64,000 nucleotides of DNA, from the NCBI RefSeq assembly GCF_022376445.1, contig NW_025955101.1, positions 46,073 through 110,072 on the forward strand, in the 5' to 3' direction. Within the stretch, counting starts at the first letter, position 1. Each line of letters begins with the position of its first letter. This document shows positions 24,177-34,845 of this stretch, one piece after another. This DNA comes from Fomitopsis serialis (lineage: Eukaryota; Basidiomycota; Agaricomycetes; Polyporales; Fomitopsidaceae). A model generated the notes under the pieces. It saw only the letters and a list, made by a program, of their open reading frames with translations. It ran no database searches and had not been told where the DNA came from. A program made the position numbers and the translations under genes.

Positions 24177-26080
24177 ATGGTTACGCCGACGCTCAGTCTA
24201 CCTAATCACGTACTGAATGAGACCATTGGAGCGTTGTTATTGAGTAAGCACGCACTTCCTCTATCGTAATTACAGCGAAGTCTCTGACATTAGATCCTCG
24301 AAGGTGCGATCGTCGGTGGCATGTAAGTCGCTCGATGTGTAAAGGCCTCTATCCCCTGAACACAATGATTATTCCAGTCTCCAGGGGGTCACCAGTTGCC
24401 AGACAATCGTCTACTATGTGAGAAGCCAGTCGGACCCAGTCATTGTGAAGTCACTCGTAAGCATTGCATTACGGATCCCTGATAGCATACTTGACTGTCT
24501 TCATTTTCAGGTTTTTCTCGTCTGGTGAGATATGCTCTTGAGCTTATGCGTTCATTGCTTATAATCCGCGTAATAGGCTATTGAACGCCCTCCACACCTT
24601 CCTGGTTACTGATACTGTGTACACATATACCGTGCGTGGCCGCAGTGACCCATTGGCATTGGACAAACTACCCTGGTGTGTGGCACAACGCGCCGCAAGG
24701 CTGAAGCTTGTAAGCTGACTACATCTTCAATCCATGCAGGATGGCATCGGTCGGTTATCGTGAAACTCGGAGAAGTGCTTGGCTGATCATGATATCCAGG
24801 TGATAATTCTAGGAAATGTGAGTACGCAATGCTTAGGCGACCAAAAAGCGGTCTCAAACACCACGACAGGTCATTGGCGATCTCGGAGTAAAAGGGTGAG
24901 TTGCAGTGTTGCCTTCGTAGGTGCCAGTAGAAATCCAATCTCATTCCGCATTGTGATAGCATATTTTCATACCGCGTATGGAAGTGTTAGTGCTCTCATC
25001 TCGATAACTGTCCACGCACTCATGCATCGCGCATGTAGTAAGTCGACAATGGTATCTGGGTGTCCTCATTGTGAGCATATATATCTTCGAGAACGCCATA
25101 AGCAAGGGGAAGCTCATTATGATTTTTCCTTTCCTTCGTGAAAGATGGCCGGCGCACTTGTGACATTCGGTATGAGCTCTTGTCTTTGAACTCGCCCCTT
25201 GGACGATGCTCACGCTCGCCTAACTCAGCGTTCGGGGTTTGTAAGTCAAGCTCAGCGTTGACTGTATAACCTCTAACACTAATGGCCACTGCGTGTCAGT
25301 CACGATGATCAGGTTGTACGTACCGTCCGAACTCAAATGTCGTTCTAATTCATATCCTATATGTGTCAGGATCATTTCCCCCTATTCTCATCCAGACCCG
25401 GTACGTTCGATCATTTCCGCCGCGTGTAGTGGCTCTTACGCGTAGGACTATGCAGGTGTGCACGTACGGGACACTGGGCGCGCTGGCTGCCTCCGATATT
25501 TTCATGTCGGTCATCCTTGGAGTGGTGATCTGGAAGCATCGTTCAGTGTTCCCGAGGTACGTTCTCCTTGCATTTTGACAACGCCGAGTGGGATAAAATT
25601 GATGCTGTCGTGCAGCGTTAACCGGGTGTTGCGCAAGGTTGTCTTATACAGCGCGGAGACGTCTTTAGTGACTAGGTACGCATTCTCTATCCGTACGAAA
25701 CACTTGCCCTCAGTGCACATGAATTAGCGTGGGATCTTTGATCGGATTGCTCCTCGTAAGCGTTGATCATTTCCACCAATTCCGTAGGCTGACAGTCTGA
25801 TGTTCTGTGTCCGGTAGTACGCCACGCTCCCTAATGCGCTTGTGTACATGGCAGTGTTCTGGACACTCCCCTACCGTGAGTCGCATTTCACACCATATGT
25901 CATGAGCCCTCATGCCAATGCTGACTCGTATGTTTACTAGTCATTCTCGGCTCTGTGTTATTCGCGTTGAACGCTAGAGAGTCGTTGCGAGCGAAAAACA
26001 CTGTTGTTGAGTCAGTTCGGTCAGACGACGGCGGAGCTACTACCTACCGGCTCTCCACCTTGACCACAGGGAACATATGA
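24177..26080 (+). CDS. DUF6534 multi-pass membrane protein (C), 19 exons
   Basis: Tandem paralogue of the gene at 21184. Exons: 24177-24243, 24304-24322, 24378-24456, 24511-24524, 24577-24675, 24740-24749, 24800-24817, 24870-24895, 24960-24985, 25039-25070, 25145-25169, 25229-25240, 25300-25315, 25370-25400, 25456-25556, 25616-25675, 25728-25755, 25818-25875, 25941-26080; 286 aa. The first 18 exon lengths equal those of copy B one by one, which strongly supports both models. Motifs: 'VLNETIGALLL', 'LQGVTSCQTIVYYVRSQSDP', 'LLNALHTFLVTDTVYTYTV', 'IFSYRVWKLSRQWYLGVLI', 'YGTLGALAASDIFMSVILGV', 'LILGSVLFALNARESLRAKN'. The last exon carries a ~35-aa hydrophilic tail absent from B. Membrane protein of unknown role. 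Confidence 0.8.
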
Positions 26081-27007
26081 GGGTGCGGTTTCCCCGCGGT
26101 TGTGATCTCGAGTAGTAAGTTATTGATGTAACCGGCGAGAAGGTATTGGGCATGTCATGGCCATGGACTACATCACCCGCAACTGGTTGTATTAAGGATT
26201 GAAATAGGGCGGTAGGTTCACACATCTGGACCACTGACCGGTACTGACCACTGACCAAGTGAGGTGATGAACCGTCAGCGAGCACACGAACTTAGGCATG
26301 CGATGAAGCCTTGTGTTTAATGGCACTGCTAAAATGCTCCGCGTCAAGTCGAATCAGTCGCAGCTCTGCAGGGTTAACTGTACGCTGGCGGCTGGCCTCC
26401 ACTGTTCTCCGACTCGGACGAATCGGCCTGTGTCTACAGATTCGATTATTATACCCATGGCCAGAGGGCAAGTTTAGACGGGCGATAGATCACGCAAGCC
26501 TTGGCGAATACAGTAGGTCAGACAATTGTGTTGTGTACTCGACTCACTGGTCTCCGAGATAGACAATCTTCCAAGTCAACAGATTCCGTTGGCCGAGACC
26601 ATGGCCGGAGCTTCTTCACCCACACTTGGCCAGTGTGGGTTGCTCTCGCCTGACACTAAGTGGTAGCTCCCATACATTCGCCCGTCTTCCCATGCTACGT
26701 GCCCCTCTGTTCCCGGGCGGGGGGCCAATCAGCTATGCAAGCTTATTTACCTGCCCAATGAGTTACTACATCTGAGCTTCCATTCAGCGGCACAGCACGA
26801 CGAACGCCCTCTGTAAGGTTGCTGGAGGTGGTGGTGAGTCGTCGGTCGTCACAAGTGCGTTAGATCCCGTTCCATAGCGGTAAACGACGCAGCGTAGTGA
26901 CGGTACAAGAAAAACGACTAGTCTTATGTAAGCTACGAAGTCCGAGCTATCTGCCTTGGGAACCCTAACCCTCGACATCCTTACACCCTCCCAGTGTTAC
27001 TATCACT
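26081..27007. other. Intergenic region left of the palindrome
   Basis: No gene. Holds a 12-bp telomere-like tract (26961-26972) close to the palindrome edge and a small hairpin near 26620-26640 (CCCACAC...GTGTGGG). Confidence 0.4.
26961..26972 (+). repeat. Short interstitial telomere-like tract
   Basis: AACCCTAACCCT, two units of the TTAGGG-type fungal telomere repeat, 35 bp from the left edge of the large palindrome. It may be chance. Confidence 0.35.
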
Positions 27008-29088
27008 GTACTATCAGTGGCCCTGCAATGCAATCGCGACAGTAATGCAATTACTCAACTCCCATTTCATCCGTCCCGTTAAATATTCTGGGATTTTTGT
27101 ACAATGTTCTTTACTTCGTACTCAATGTTTATGTGCACTTTGATGAATTGAATGTGTAGCGCATTTGAGGAGAAGAAATCGATGAATGCCTTCCGCGCCT
27201 CAATAATCGCACTGGTACAGTCTCGGCTGACCGCATCCCTTGGGCGCTTCGTCTGTGGGTCTCAAAAGTGCATTGAACTACCATATAATATGTTCCTCAT
27301 ATTTTTCCGAAGCCTTTCGTCTCTTGTTGCGACTTCTGAGCAGGAAAGACGTCTGAGCGGTGGTCAGAGCGTGACGGAAAGCCACCCAAGATCAGCAATC
27401 TCAACTCCGCTCCTTATCAGTTACCATATGCGGTTACGATCGCAGCAGTTGCACTACTGTTGCTCGCCCGCTGGACAAGGCATTGCACGCATTACTGGCC
27501 ATGCCACCCTCCATTTGACACGCGGGGGAGCTACTAACTACTGGAGAAAGATAGAACTCGTGAAATGAGGGAGGACCGGTGTATAGTATCTCCTGAGTCG
27601 AAGTAGTCGACTCGTTATGGCTTTCAACATTATGACTTACTATACTGTAAGGGACTCGTGCCGGTCCTCTGAGTATCATTACAATAATATAGATACATCC
27701 ACAGCCTCTCCAGCAACTGAAAAAGGTGTTTGGGATAGCACAAGGTGGCATGAACATGTTGGTTGCATTGCTGTATCGCCGTGCAGCCACAATAGCCACA
27801 GTCGGCAACACTCGGCAACACTCGGCAGTGTGACAGGAACTGTGACGAGCCTCGGAGAAGAGTTGCATTACTGTTCCAATCCTTGCTCCCTCTCGGCATC
27901 CCTCTCATACTCCCTGGACAAGGCCTGTAAAATCATACACCATATATTCAGACCTCAGGAATCCGTCAGTGCAAACTCCGAGAGCTTCCGGTGAGCGGTT
28001 CGTCCTGCAGAGAGGAAAAAGCGCGAAAATTGCACTTCTGGTACTATCACTGTACCAGAAGTGCAATTTTCGCGCTTTTTCCTCTCTGCAGGACGAACCG
28101 CTCACCGGAAGCTCTCGGAGTTTGCACTGACGGATTCCTGAGGTCTGAATATATGGTGTATGATTTTACAGGCCTTGTCCAGGGAGTATGAGAGGGATGC
28201 CGAGAGGGAGCAAGGATTGGAACAGTAATGCAACTCTTCTCCGAGGCTCGTCACAGTTCCTGTCACACTGCCGAGTGTTGCCGAGTGTTGCCGACTGTGG
28301 CTATTGTGGCTGCACGGCGATACAGCAATGCAACCAACATGTTCATGCCACCTTGTGCTATCCCAAACACCTTTTTCAGTTGCTGGAGAGGCTGTGGATG
28401 TATCTATATTATTGTAATGATACTCAGAGGACCGGCACGAGTCCCTTACAGTATAGTAAGTCATAATGTTGAAAGCCATAACGAGTCGACTACTTCGACT
28501 CAGGAGATACTATACACCGGTCCTCCCTCATTTCACGAGTTCTATCTTTCTCCAGTAGTTAGTAGCTCCCCCGCGTGTCAAATGGAGGGTGGCATGGCCA
28601 GTAATGCGTGCAATGCCTTGTCCAGCGGGCGAGCAACAGTAGTGCAACTGCTGCGATCGTAACCGCATATGGTAACTGATAAGGAGCGGAGTTGAGATTG
28701 CTGATCTTGGGTGGCTTTCCGTCACGCTCTGACCACCGCTCAGACGTCTTTCCTGCTCAGAAGTCGCAACAAGAGACGAAAGGCTTCGGAAAAATATGAG
28801 GAACATATTATATGGTAGTTCAATGCACTTTTGAGACCCACAGACGAAGCGCCCAAGGGATGCGGTCAGCCGAGACTGTACCAGTGCGATTATTGAGGCG
28901 CGGAAGGCATTCATCGATTTCTTCTCCTCAAATGCGCTACACATTCAATTCATCAAAGTGCACATAAACATTGAGTACGAAGTAAAGAACATTGTACAAA
29001 AATCCCAGAATATTTAACGGGACGGATGAAATGGGAGTTGAGTAATTGCATTACTGTCGCGATTGCATTGCAGGGCCACTGATAGTAC
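27008..29088. repeat. 2.08-kb near-perfect palindrome (inverted duplication)
   Basis: Left arm 27008-28044 and right arm 28052-29088 are reverse complements; every pair of positions sums to 56096. Arms are 1037 bp with a 7-nt spacer (TATCACT, 28045-28051). The conceptual translations of the arms are identical wherever compared (for example the 138-codon frame 27152-27568 on + and 28528-28944 on -), so divergence is at or near zero. Outside the edges the flanks differ. The 14-mer TACTATCACTGTAC occurs at the left edge (26998-27011) and at the centre (28042-28055). No protein family is seen in the arms; their open frames have no known motifs and I do not call them genes. Transcription would give a long hairpin RNA. 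Confidence 0.92.
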
Positions 29089-32000
29089 TAGCAGCGGAAG
29101 AGCCGACGAGAACGTCGGAGCTTATATGGAGTGAGAAGGACCGACTGTCGGCGAGAAGATGTTACGCAGGGCCGGGTTCGCCGTCGACTCGGAGGCCGAT
29201 GCCCTTTTGTCACTGGCAGGCCTGAGTTGAGATGCACAATTGATACACAATGCCATATCGAGCTGCATCACTGCTGCTGCTTGCGTTCTCGTATCTATAC
29301 GCAGCCCTGCGAGCGTGCAACATACACGCAGAGCTTCTGATACGAGGACCACATAGGGCCCTGTCCCCTGCCAACTGCAGGCTGCGACCGAGACCTAGAT
29401 CGTGTTCAAAGGTAAGCTCGCGAACAGAATTGCAGTGCGATAACTCACTGATATATTGAATGCGAACACGGCGATCTATACTCAACACTCTGCGATCCAA
29501 AGTGGCACTGCAAGTCTCGAGACGGATCCTTACAACACTCATGTGTGTACTGACTCGGACCTGCAGCGGGTGCGAATCTCTGTGGATGCTGACCACACAA
29601 GGGTACCGTACTTGTGGTATCTCCTCAGATGTGATCGACTGCTTCGTAGTCGACCGCTCACAACCAGCGACCTTACTGTGGGCCAAGTGGGGTTAACTCA
29701 GGGACGCTCGAGCGAGGTGCAGCGTCGAAGGCCAGCGTACATTGACCTATTGCCGCGGAACATATGCACGTCGCGCCAAGCGTCGGAACTGGGACAGTTC
29801 CGCCGGTCTGTAGCACATTCCTATTTCTTTATGCATGGCTTGACAAGTTCTGAATTGGTGTCTATGTTGAATGCAATACGGAGCAGGGCAGGTCAGGCCA
29901 GACCGCGGCTCCAGTGGTAGGAATAGGGTCCAGCTGCAACGTACAGCATAGTACGTCGACTCGATAGAGCACTTCATAGACCGTGGTCTTCCGGATCTGT
30001 GATCATCGGTGATAATGGTCTTCCGAACATCAAGACGGACACAGGGAAGCTGCTCGCTGGTACATACATGCTATTAGGGTGCTATCATCGCGCCCCGTAG
30101 TGCCCGAAGATAATCTGAGCATCGCTATGGGTTCAAGGGCATATGCTACGGACCAGCCATGGACAGGTACTACCTTCCCATCTCCCGGGCCAGCATACTG
30201 GTCGCTCATACCAGCGACCAGTGCGGTAACGTAATTGAGCCAGCGCCACCATTAGTGTGCGTGCGGGAGCACGGCGCAACCCGTCGCGGTTCCGAGCATC
30301 GATCATTGGTTCTGGCAAGGTACTCGTCGAGTGCCCGATAGGCGGATGCCTCCTCTGATCCGCGTGTCCTGCCAGCGATCGCGCGAGGAGCGGAATGGCA
30401 TCCATGGAAGCCACATACGATGCCGTTATACGCTGCCCGCCATTCGCGCTATTGGATGAAAGACTCAACGAGACTCACCGACGTCGTGGGCACCTTCGCA
30501 ACTAGGGTACGTAGAGTGCCTTCTTTGTGTTGTGTCCTTCGAGTCGATTGTCGAAGCGGACGGCGACGGCCAGAGATACTGTCGTATGGGACACATCACT
30601 ATGTCAAAGACCATGCAATATGAGGTGTCGAGTGCAGGTCGAGTGCGTCAGACGTCATCCACCCGCGCAAGATGGACGATAATCATTCAACGGCCTCCAA
30701 TTGTCGGTCCAGCCTGTTGAGACGGCACAATAAACCTGCAGTCATACACGTGTACCTTATCAGTGGGCTTTTGCGTCGCCTGCCCTCGTTTCTCCTCAAG
30801 GCGTAGGCTGAGACTTACAGCAGATTATCCACGCAGGCAGGTACAGCGACGTCGAGACCTCGGCCACATATCGATGTTCCTGTGTATCGGTGTCAATGCA
30901 CGTATGTCTCGGGAAATACAGAGCCATGAGGCAGGGGCAGAGGGGAGTGGGATAAGAGAAGGAACGAAGTGGGTGAGTGGAAGGCGGAGAGCAGAGGTCG
31001 CGCGAGCCGCCTGGCTGCAACGCGTCGCGTCACCATCCGTCACAGTCACGGCCGCGCCTTCACCAGGCCGACGCGTCGCGACACGCCCGAGGCACGCGCG
31101 TTTGCTACAATTGTTTGCTTGCGGTCTACGTCCGTGTTTGCACGGTAGCCTTCTCTAGTCCATACTTTGCAGATTCATCACACACGCTATTGAATAGCAC
31201 CTGAGATCCGTTGAATGGACGCGGTCACGAGCCTTCTGAGGTCAGTGGCACCGAGGGCCGTCTACGCCCAGTGTACACCCAACGTCAGAATGATCCATGT
31301 CCTCGGACCATGGACACCATAGGACACCACCACGTTTGCTGGGACCATCCTACCGCGAATATGTGGGATGAGAATCCGGGAAGGGAGTCTACAACAGCCG
31401 TGTACGCGCGCTCCAGAGCATTGGTCGGCTTCATGTCACCAACTCGGGCGCGGGACGATCACGGGTGGTCAAGGCGTCCAGTCTTCGTTCCCCGATGAGC
31501 TGAGCTGAAGTTGGCGCGAACGTGCCTACGGCGGCCCAGGGTGCACAAGGAAAGACGTTCGAACGTTCTTCGGGGTAACGTACACAGGTGCGTCATGGCG
31601 AGCCAAAGCAGGAACAGAGGGCAGGGGATGAGACCCGATAGCAGGATTAGGTGCTGCGGGCCCAGCTCCGACCCGGTGAGACGACGGTGTGAAGGGTACG
31701 GCGCGCATAGCAGGGTCTTGTGAGTTACGAGAGCTGGAAGTCGCTAAGGTGAAGTTAGTGGACAAGGCTATCGGAAGCTTCATCATCGGAGTCGTGCGTG
31801 TCATATCTAGGATCGAGCAGAGTCATACAAGGCTCACCCGGTCTGCGGCGCATTGTGCAGTGAACATCAACCGGATATCCCGACGCCACCTTGTCGAAAT
31901 AAGTCATCCTAGACCAAGAGAGTACATCGACTATCGTTGGGCATTGCGCTGTCCAAGCCTGCAGGTCCCACCAGTCAGCGAGTCATGGATGAAGCCAATT

Positions 32001-32539
32001 TGGGACAATCACTTACTGCGAAACGACGGCCGTTGGTGCTGAGGGCCATGGTTGAAACGTTGAATCTTCGAAACCTCGCACACGTAGCCCTCCGAGCCTT
32101 GACGCAAGTTCAAGTCAGAATCTGAGCGTTGTCCACCGGGAGACGTGTCCTGCGTGCATCAGAGGGAGTGAGTTGGAGCATGGAATCACACCTAGACAGC
32201 TAACGTCAGGCGATAGAGATACAACAACCAAGCTACTCTGCTCACCGTTATGCAAATCGCCGCTAGGACACTGTTGTCACTTCCCCAGGGAACTCGCACG
32301 AGTGGAGAGCGTACCGACAGACGCACACCAAGGTAAATGTGCCAAAGACACCTGTATATATCGTCGTAACAAAGTCCTAATGGTTCGTGAGGTATCGTAC
32401 TGGTATCGTAACGTTCTATAGATCCGTGAGAGTCATAACCGAGAGCACGCGCACGAGCGCGAGACAGGAGCGGGAAGAGAGAAGAGGAGAGAGCAATTTG
32501 CTACAGGGTAGGTAGTTCAGCGAGGAACAATTCCTGAGG
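29089..32539. other. Gene-poor stretch right of the palindrome
   Basis: About 3.4 kb with only small frames lacking family features; I see no intact gene, RNA gene or tandem array. Confidence 0.4.
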
Positions 32540-33000
32540 ACAAAAGAAAATGAGACGAGAGACGAGAGGAGAGACGAGGGAAGACTATCGAGTACGAGAG
32601 ACGAGACGGAGAGATTAGGGGACTAGGAGAGGGTAGAGATGAGAGGATGGGAGCTCCACATAGATAGCGCAAACGTAGGTAATAACGAATGGGATATACG
32701 CGGCCGCACGCACGCGAGCGAGCTGCAGGTAGAAGCTGAAGGGAATAAGCAACCGGACCCAACATGAACACCGAATAAAGTGCGCGTAAGTATGCACCTT
32801 CGAAAGACGAGCAGAAACGTGGAGCCCCATCCGCGCGCGACGAATTCAATCCGAAGGCGGCAGGAGACGCGCGAGACGAGAGGACGGTCGAGAGCGCGAG
32901 AGAAGAGACGAGGCAGGAGGGCGGAGAGACTAGCGGTTTAGTATGATAGGGTGATTCCGGCCGATGCGAGTCGAGACGAGACGAGGGGAAAGAAGAATAA
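32540..33000. repeat. Purine-rich region with repeated GAGACGAG motif
   Basis: The plus strand is rich in GA with many copies of GAGACGAG and close variants (32550-32630, 32860-32920, 32965-32985). It lies just past the stop codon of the RING gene, so on the transcribed strand it would be a C/T-rich 3' untranslated region with CTCGTCTC repeats. Confidence 0.5.
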
Positions 33001-33035
33001 GTGATCCAAATCGATAATATACCGGGGCGCCGCAT

Positions 33036-34845
33036 CTAGGACGAGTGCACCGAGAACGGGGTCTTGTACCGGGGCGGGGGCACGAGCGAAGCATGCGGCG
33101 CATGGCCCTGGGTCGCCGGGAAGTGCGGCCACTTGGTGGGCGGGCCCGTCGGTGGGCTCGTTGATGCGGCGTCCATGGACGGGATCCAGCGCTCCATGAG
33201 CTGCACGCGCTGGGCGTGGCGCTGCTTCTCTTTTTCCTTCTCGTCCGAGCTAGAGCTCGTCGAGCGACTCATTTTGGGTGCGGGCGGCGGGCTCGAGAGC
33301 CGCAGCTTCGCGGAGGGGTGGGGTATCGGGTGTGCGGAGGGTATCGCAGAGGCGGGGCGCACGGCGGGGGTCATGGAACGGTGCATGGGGATCGCAGAGG
33401 CCGAACGCGTGTGCCCGTGCGTCGCCGCAGACGCAGAGCTGATGCGTGTGAGCGGCGAGGCAGTCGCAGGCGCGTACGCGGCGCGAGCTGGGGAGGGCGT
33501 GGGCGACGTCGGCGACGTAGCCCTGGATCGTGGAGTCGTGAAAGCGGTCGTCGAGTGCGGGCGCGGCGGTGAGGTGAGCCCACTCTGCGCGGATGCGAGC
33601 GACGCAGCAGGAGGCGTAGTCGGAACGCCGAGCGCCGGCGCTGCCATCTTGATTTTGTGGCGGCTCAGCTCCGCGCGGAGGGTTTGAATCTCAGCAGACT
33701 TGGCTGCGGCCTGTGTGCGCTGTAACAGAATCGGTAAGTAATCGTGGTTCATCCGAGGATGCGACGAGTGACAAACCATTCTAGACACATCGACGTCAGC
33801 GTGAGGATCGTCGATCACAGGAAACAAGTGACGCACCTGTGCAGCTCCTGCTCAAGCTCCTCTTTCTCCGCATGTACCTCTGCCAACTTGTCCCGGAGGT
33901 TGTTTTCGACTTGCTTCGCCATGTCGCCCGCGTGCCTGTGCGCTACGTGATTGACAAGGATCGCATGCAGCAACGCAGAGCTCAGTTCAAGAGCAGCCGT
34001 CTGCGTATGTCATCAATAACATGATGCAGGGATGGGAGCATCCCTCCCCCACTCCCGATCGTCCGTGGCAAGTGAGTGACATGGCGGTGAATCAAATGCA
34101 CAAAGATGAGCATGCAGCGGACAGCATGAGCAATGGACGGAGTAAGAACTCAAGTCGGGCGGGACGAAGACCGAACACACATGTCGTCATGCTCAATCGA
34201 AGCGATCGTCGAAGTCGCACGCACATCATCATGGGCGTCACACACCCTCACTCACAATAGGCAAGAACGCCGGGTGCTTATATCGACGGGGAGTCGGGGA
34301 AGGACCTCGGACACGAGAAGGACACTTACCTGCTCATCACGCTTCCTATCCGTGGAGAGCCACTTCCGGAGCTCTTGGTGCAGGTGCTTGACCTCCTCCA
34401 CGGAACACTTTTTGCCGGCGACACGCGCGACCCTTGACTCGAGCTGCACGCGGGTCTTGTCCCGGTCCTTGTCGCCTGTGAACAAGAGCACGTCGTCATC
34501 ACCACCTAGGATGTGGTTGTCGGGCGTGTCGGTGGCCCGCGGTGTCGACCAGCCGCTCCCGTGGCCACCGAAGTCGACGCGGATCAAACGAATGGTGTCG
34601 CTAGTGAAGGGCACGCGACAGAAAGGACAGGAAGGAGTCTGTCGCGGCGATGTCTTTTCCAGTATGTTGTTGCAGCAGTTCAGACATAGTATGTGGCCTG
34701 TACGACGATGGCGACGGTGGTCAGGAAATTTTCGGCGGAGGAAGTTGAAAGGGAACTCACCACACGGAATAGAGTGAGGATAGTTGTGCGAGCCATACTC
34801 CTCTGCGCAAACATCACAGAGAGAGCCGGGATTAAGGGAAATCAT
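33036..34845 (-). CDS. RING-finger (C3HC4) coiled-coil protein
   Basis: Minus strand, five exons: 34845-34761, 34697-34330, 34000-33837, 33780-33777, 33719-33036; 434 aa. The N-terminus holds a RING finger split by intron 1: 'SLCDVCAEEYGSHNYPHSIP' then 'CGHILCLNCCNN...TPSCPFC', giving Cys-x2-Cys, Cys-x-His-x2-Cys-x2-Cys and Cys-x2-Cys pairs. A coiled coil follows ('NNLRDKLAEVHAEKEELEQE', 'AKSAEIQTLRAELSRHKIKM'), then a Ser/Pro-rich disordered tail. RING proteins are usually E3 ubiquitin ligases; substrate unknown. Oddity: the frame of exon 3 only joins exon 5 through a 4-nt micro-exon (AATG, 33780-33777) flanked by introns of 56 and 57 nt. The intron before exon 3 is unusually long (329 nt). 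Confidence 0.8.

Noticed and set aside
27152..28944. Open frames of 92-144 codons in both palindrome arms
   Set aside because: They exist in identical mirrored pairs because the arms are identical; none has a family motif or coding-like pattern.
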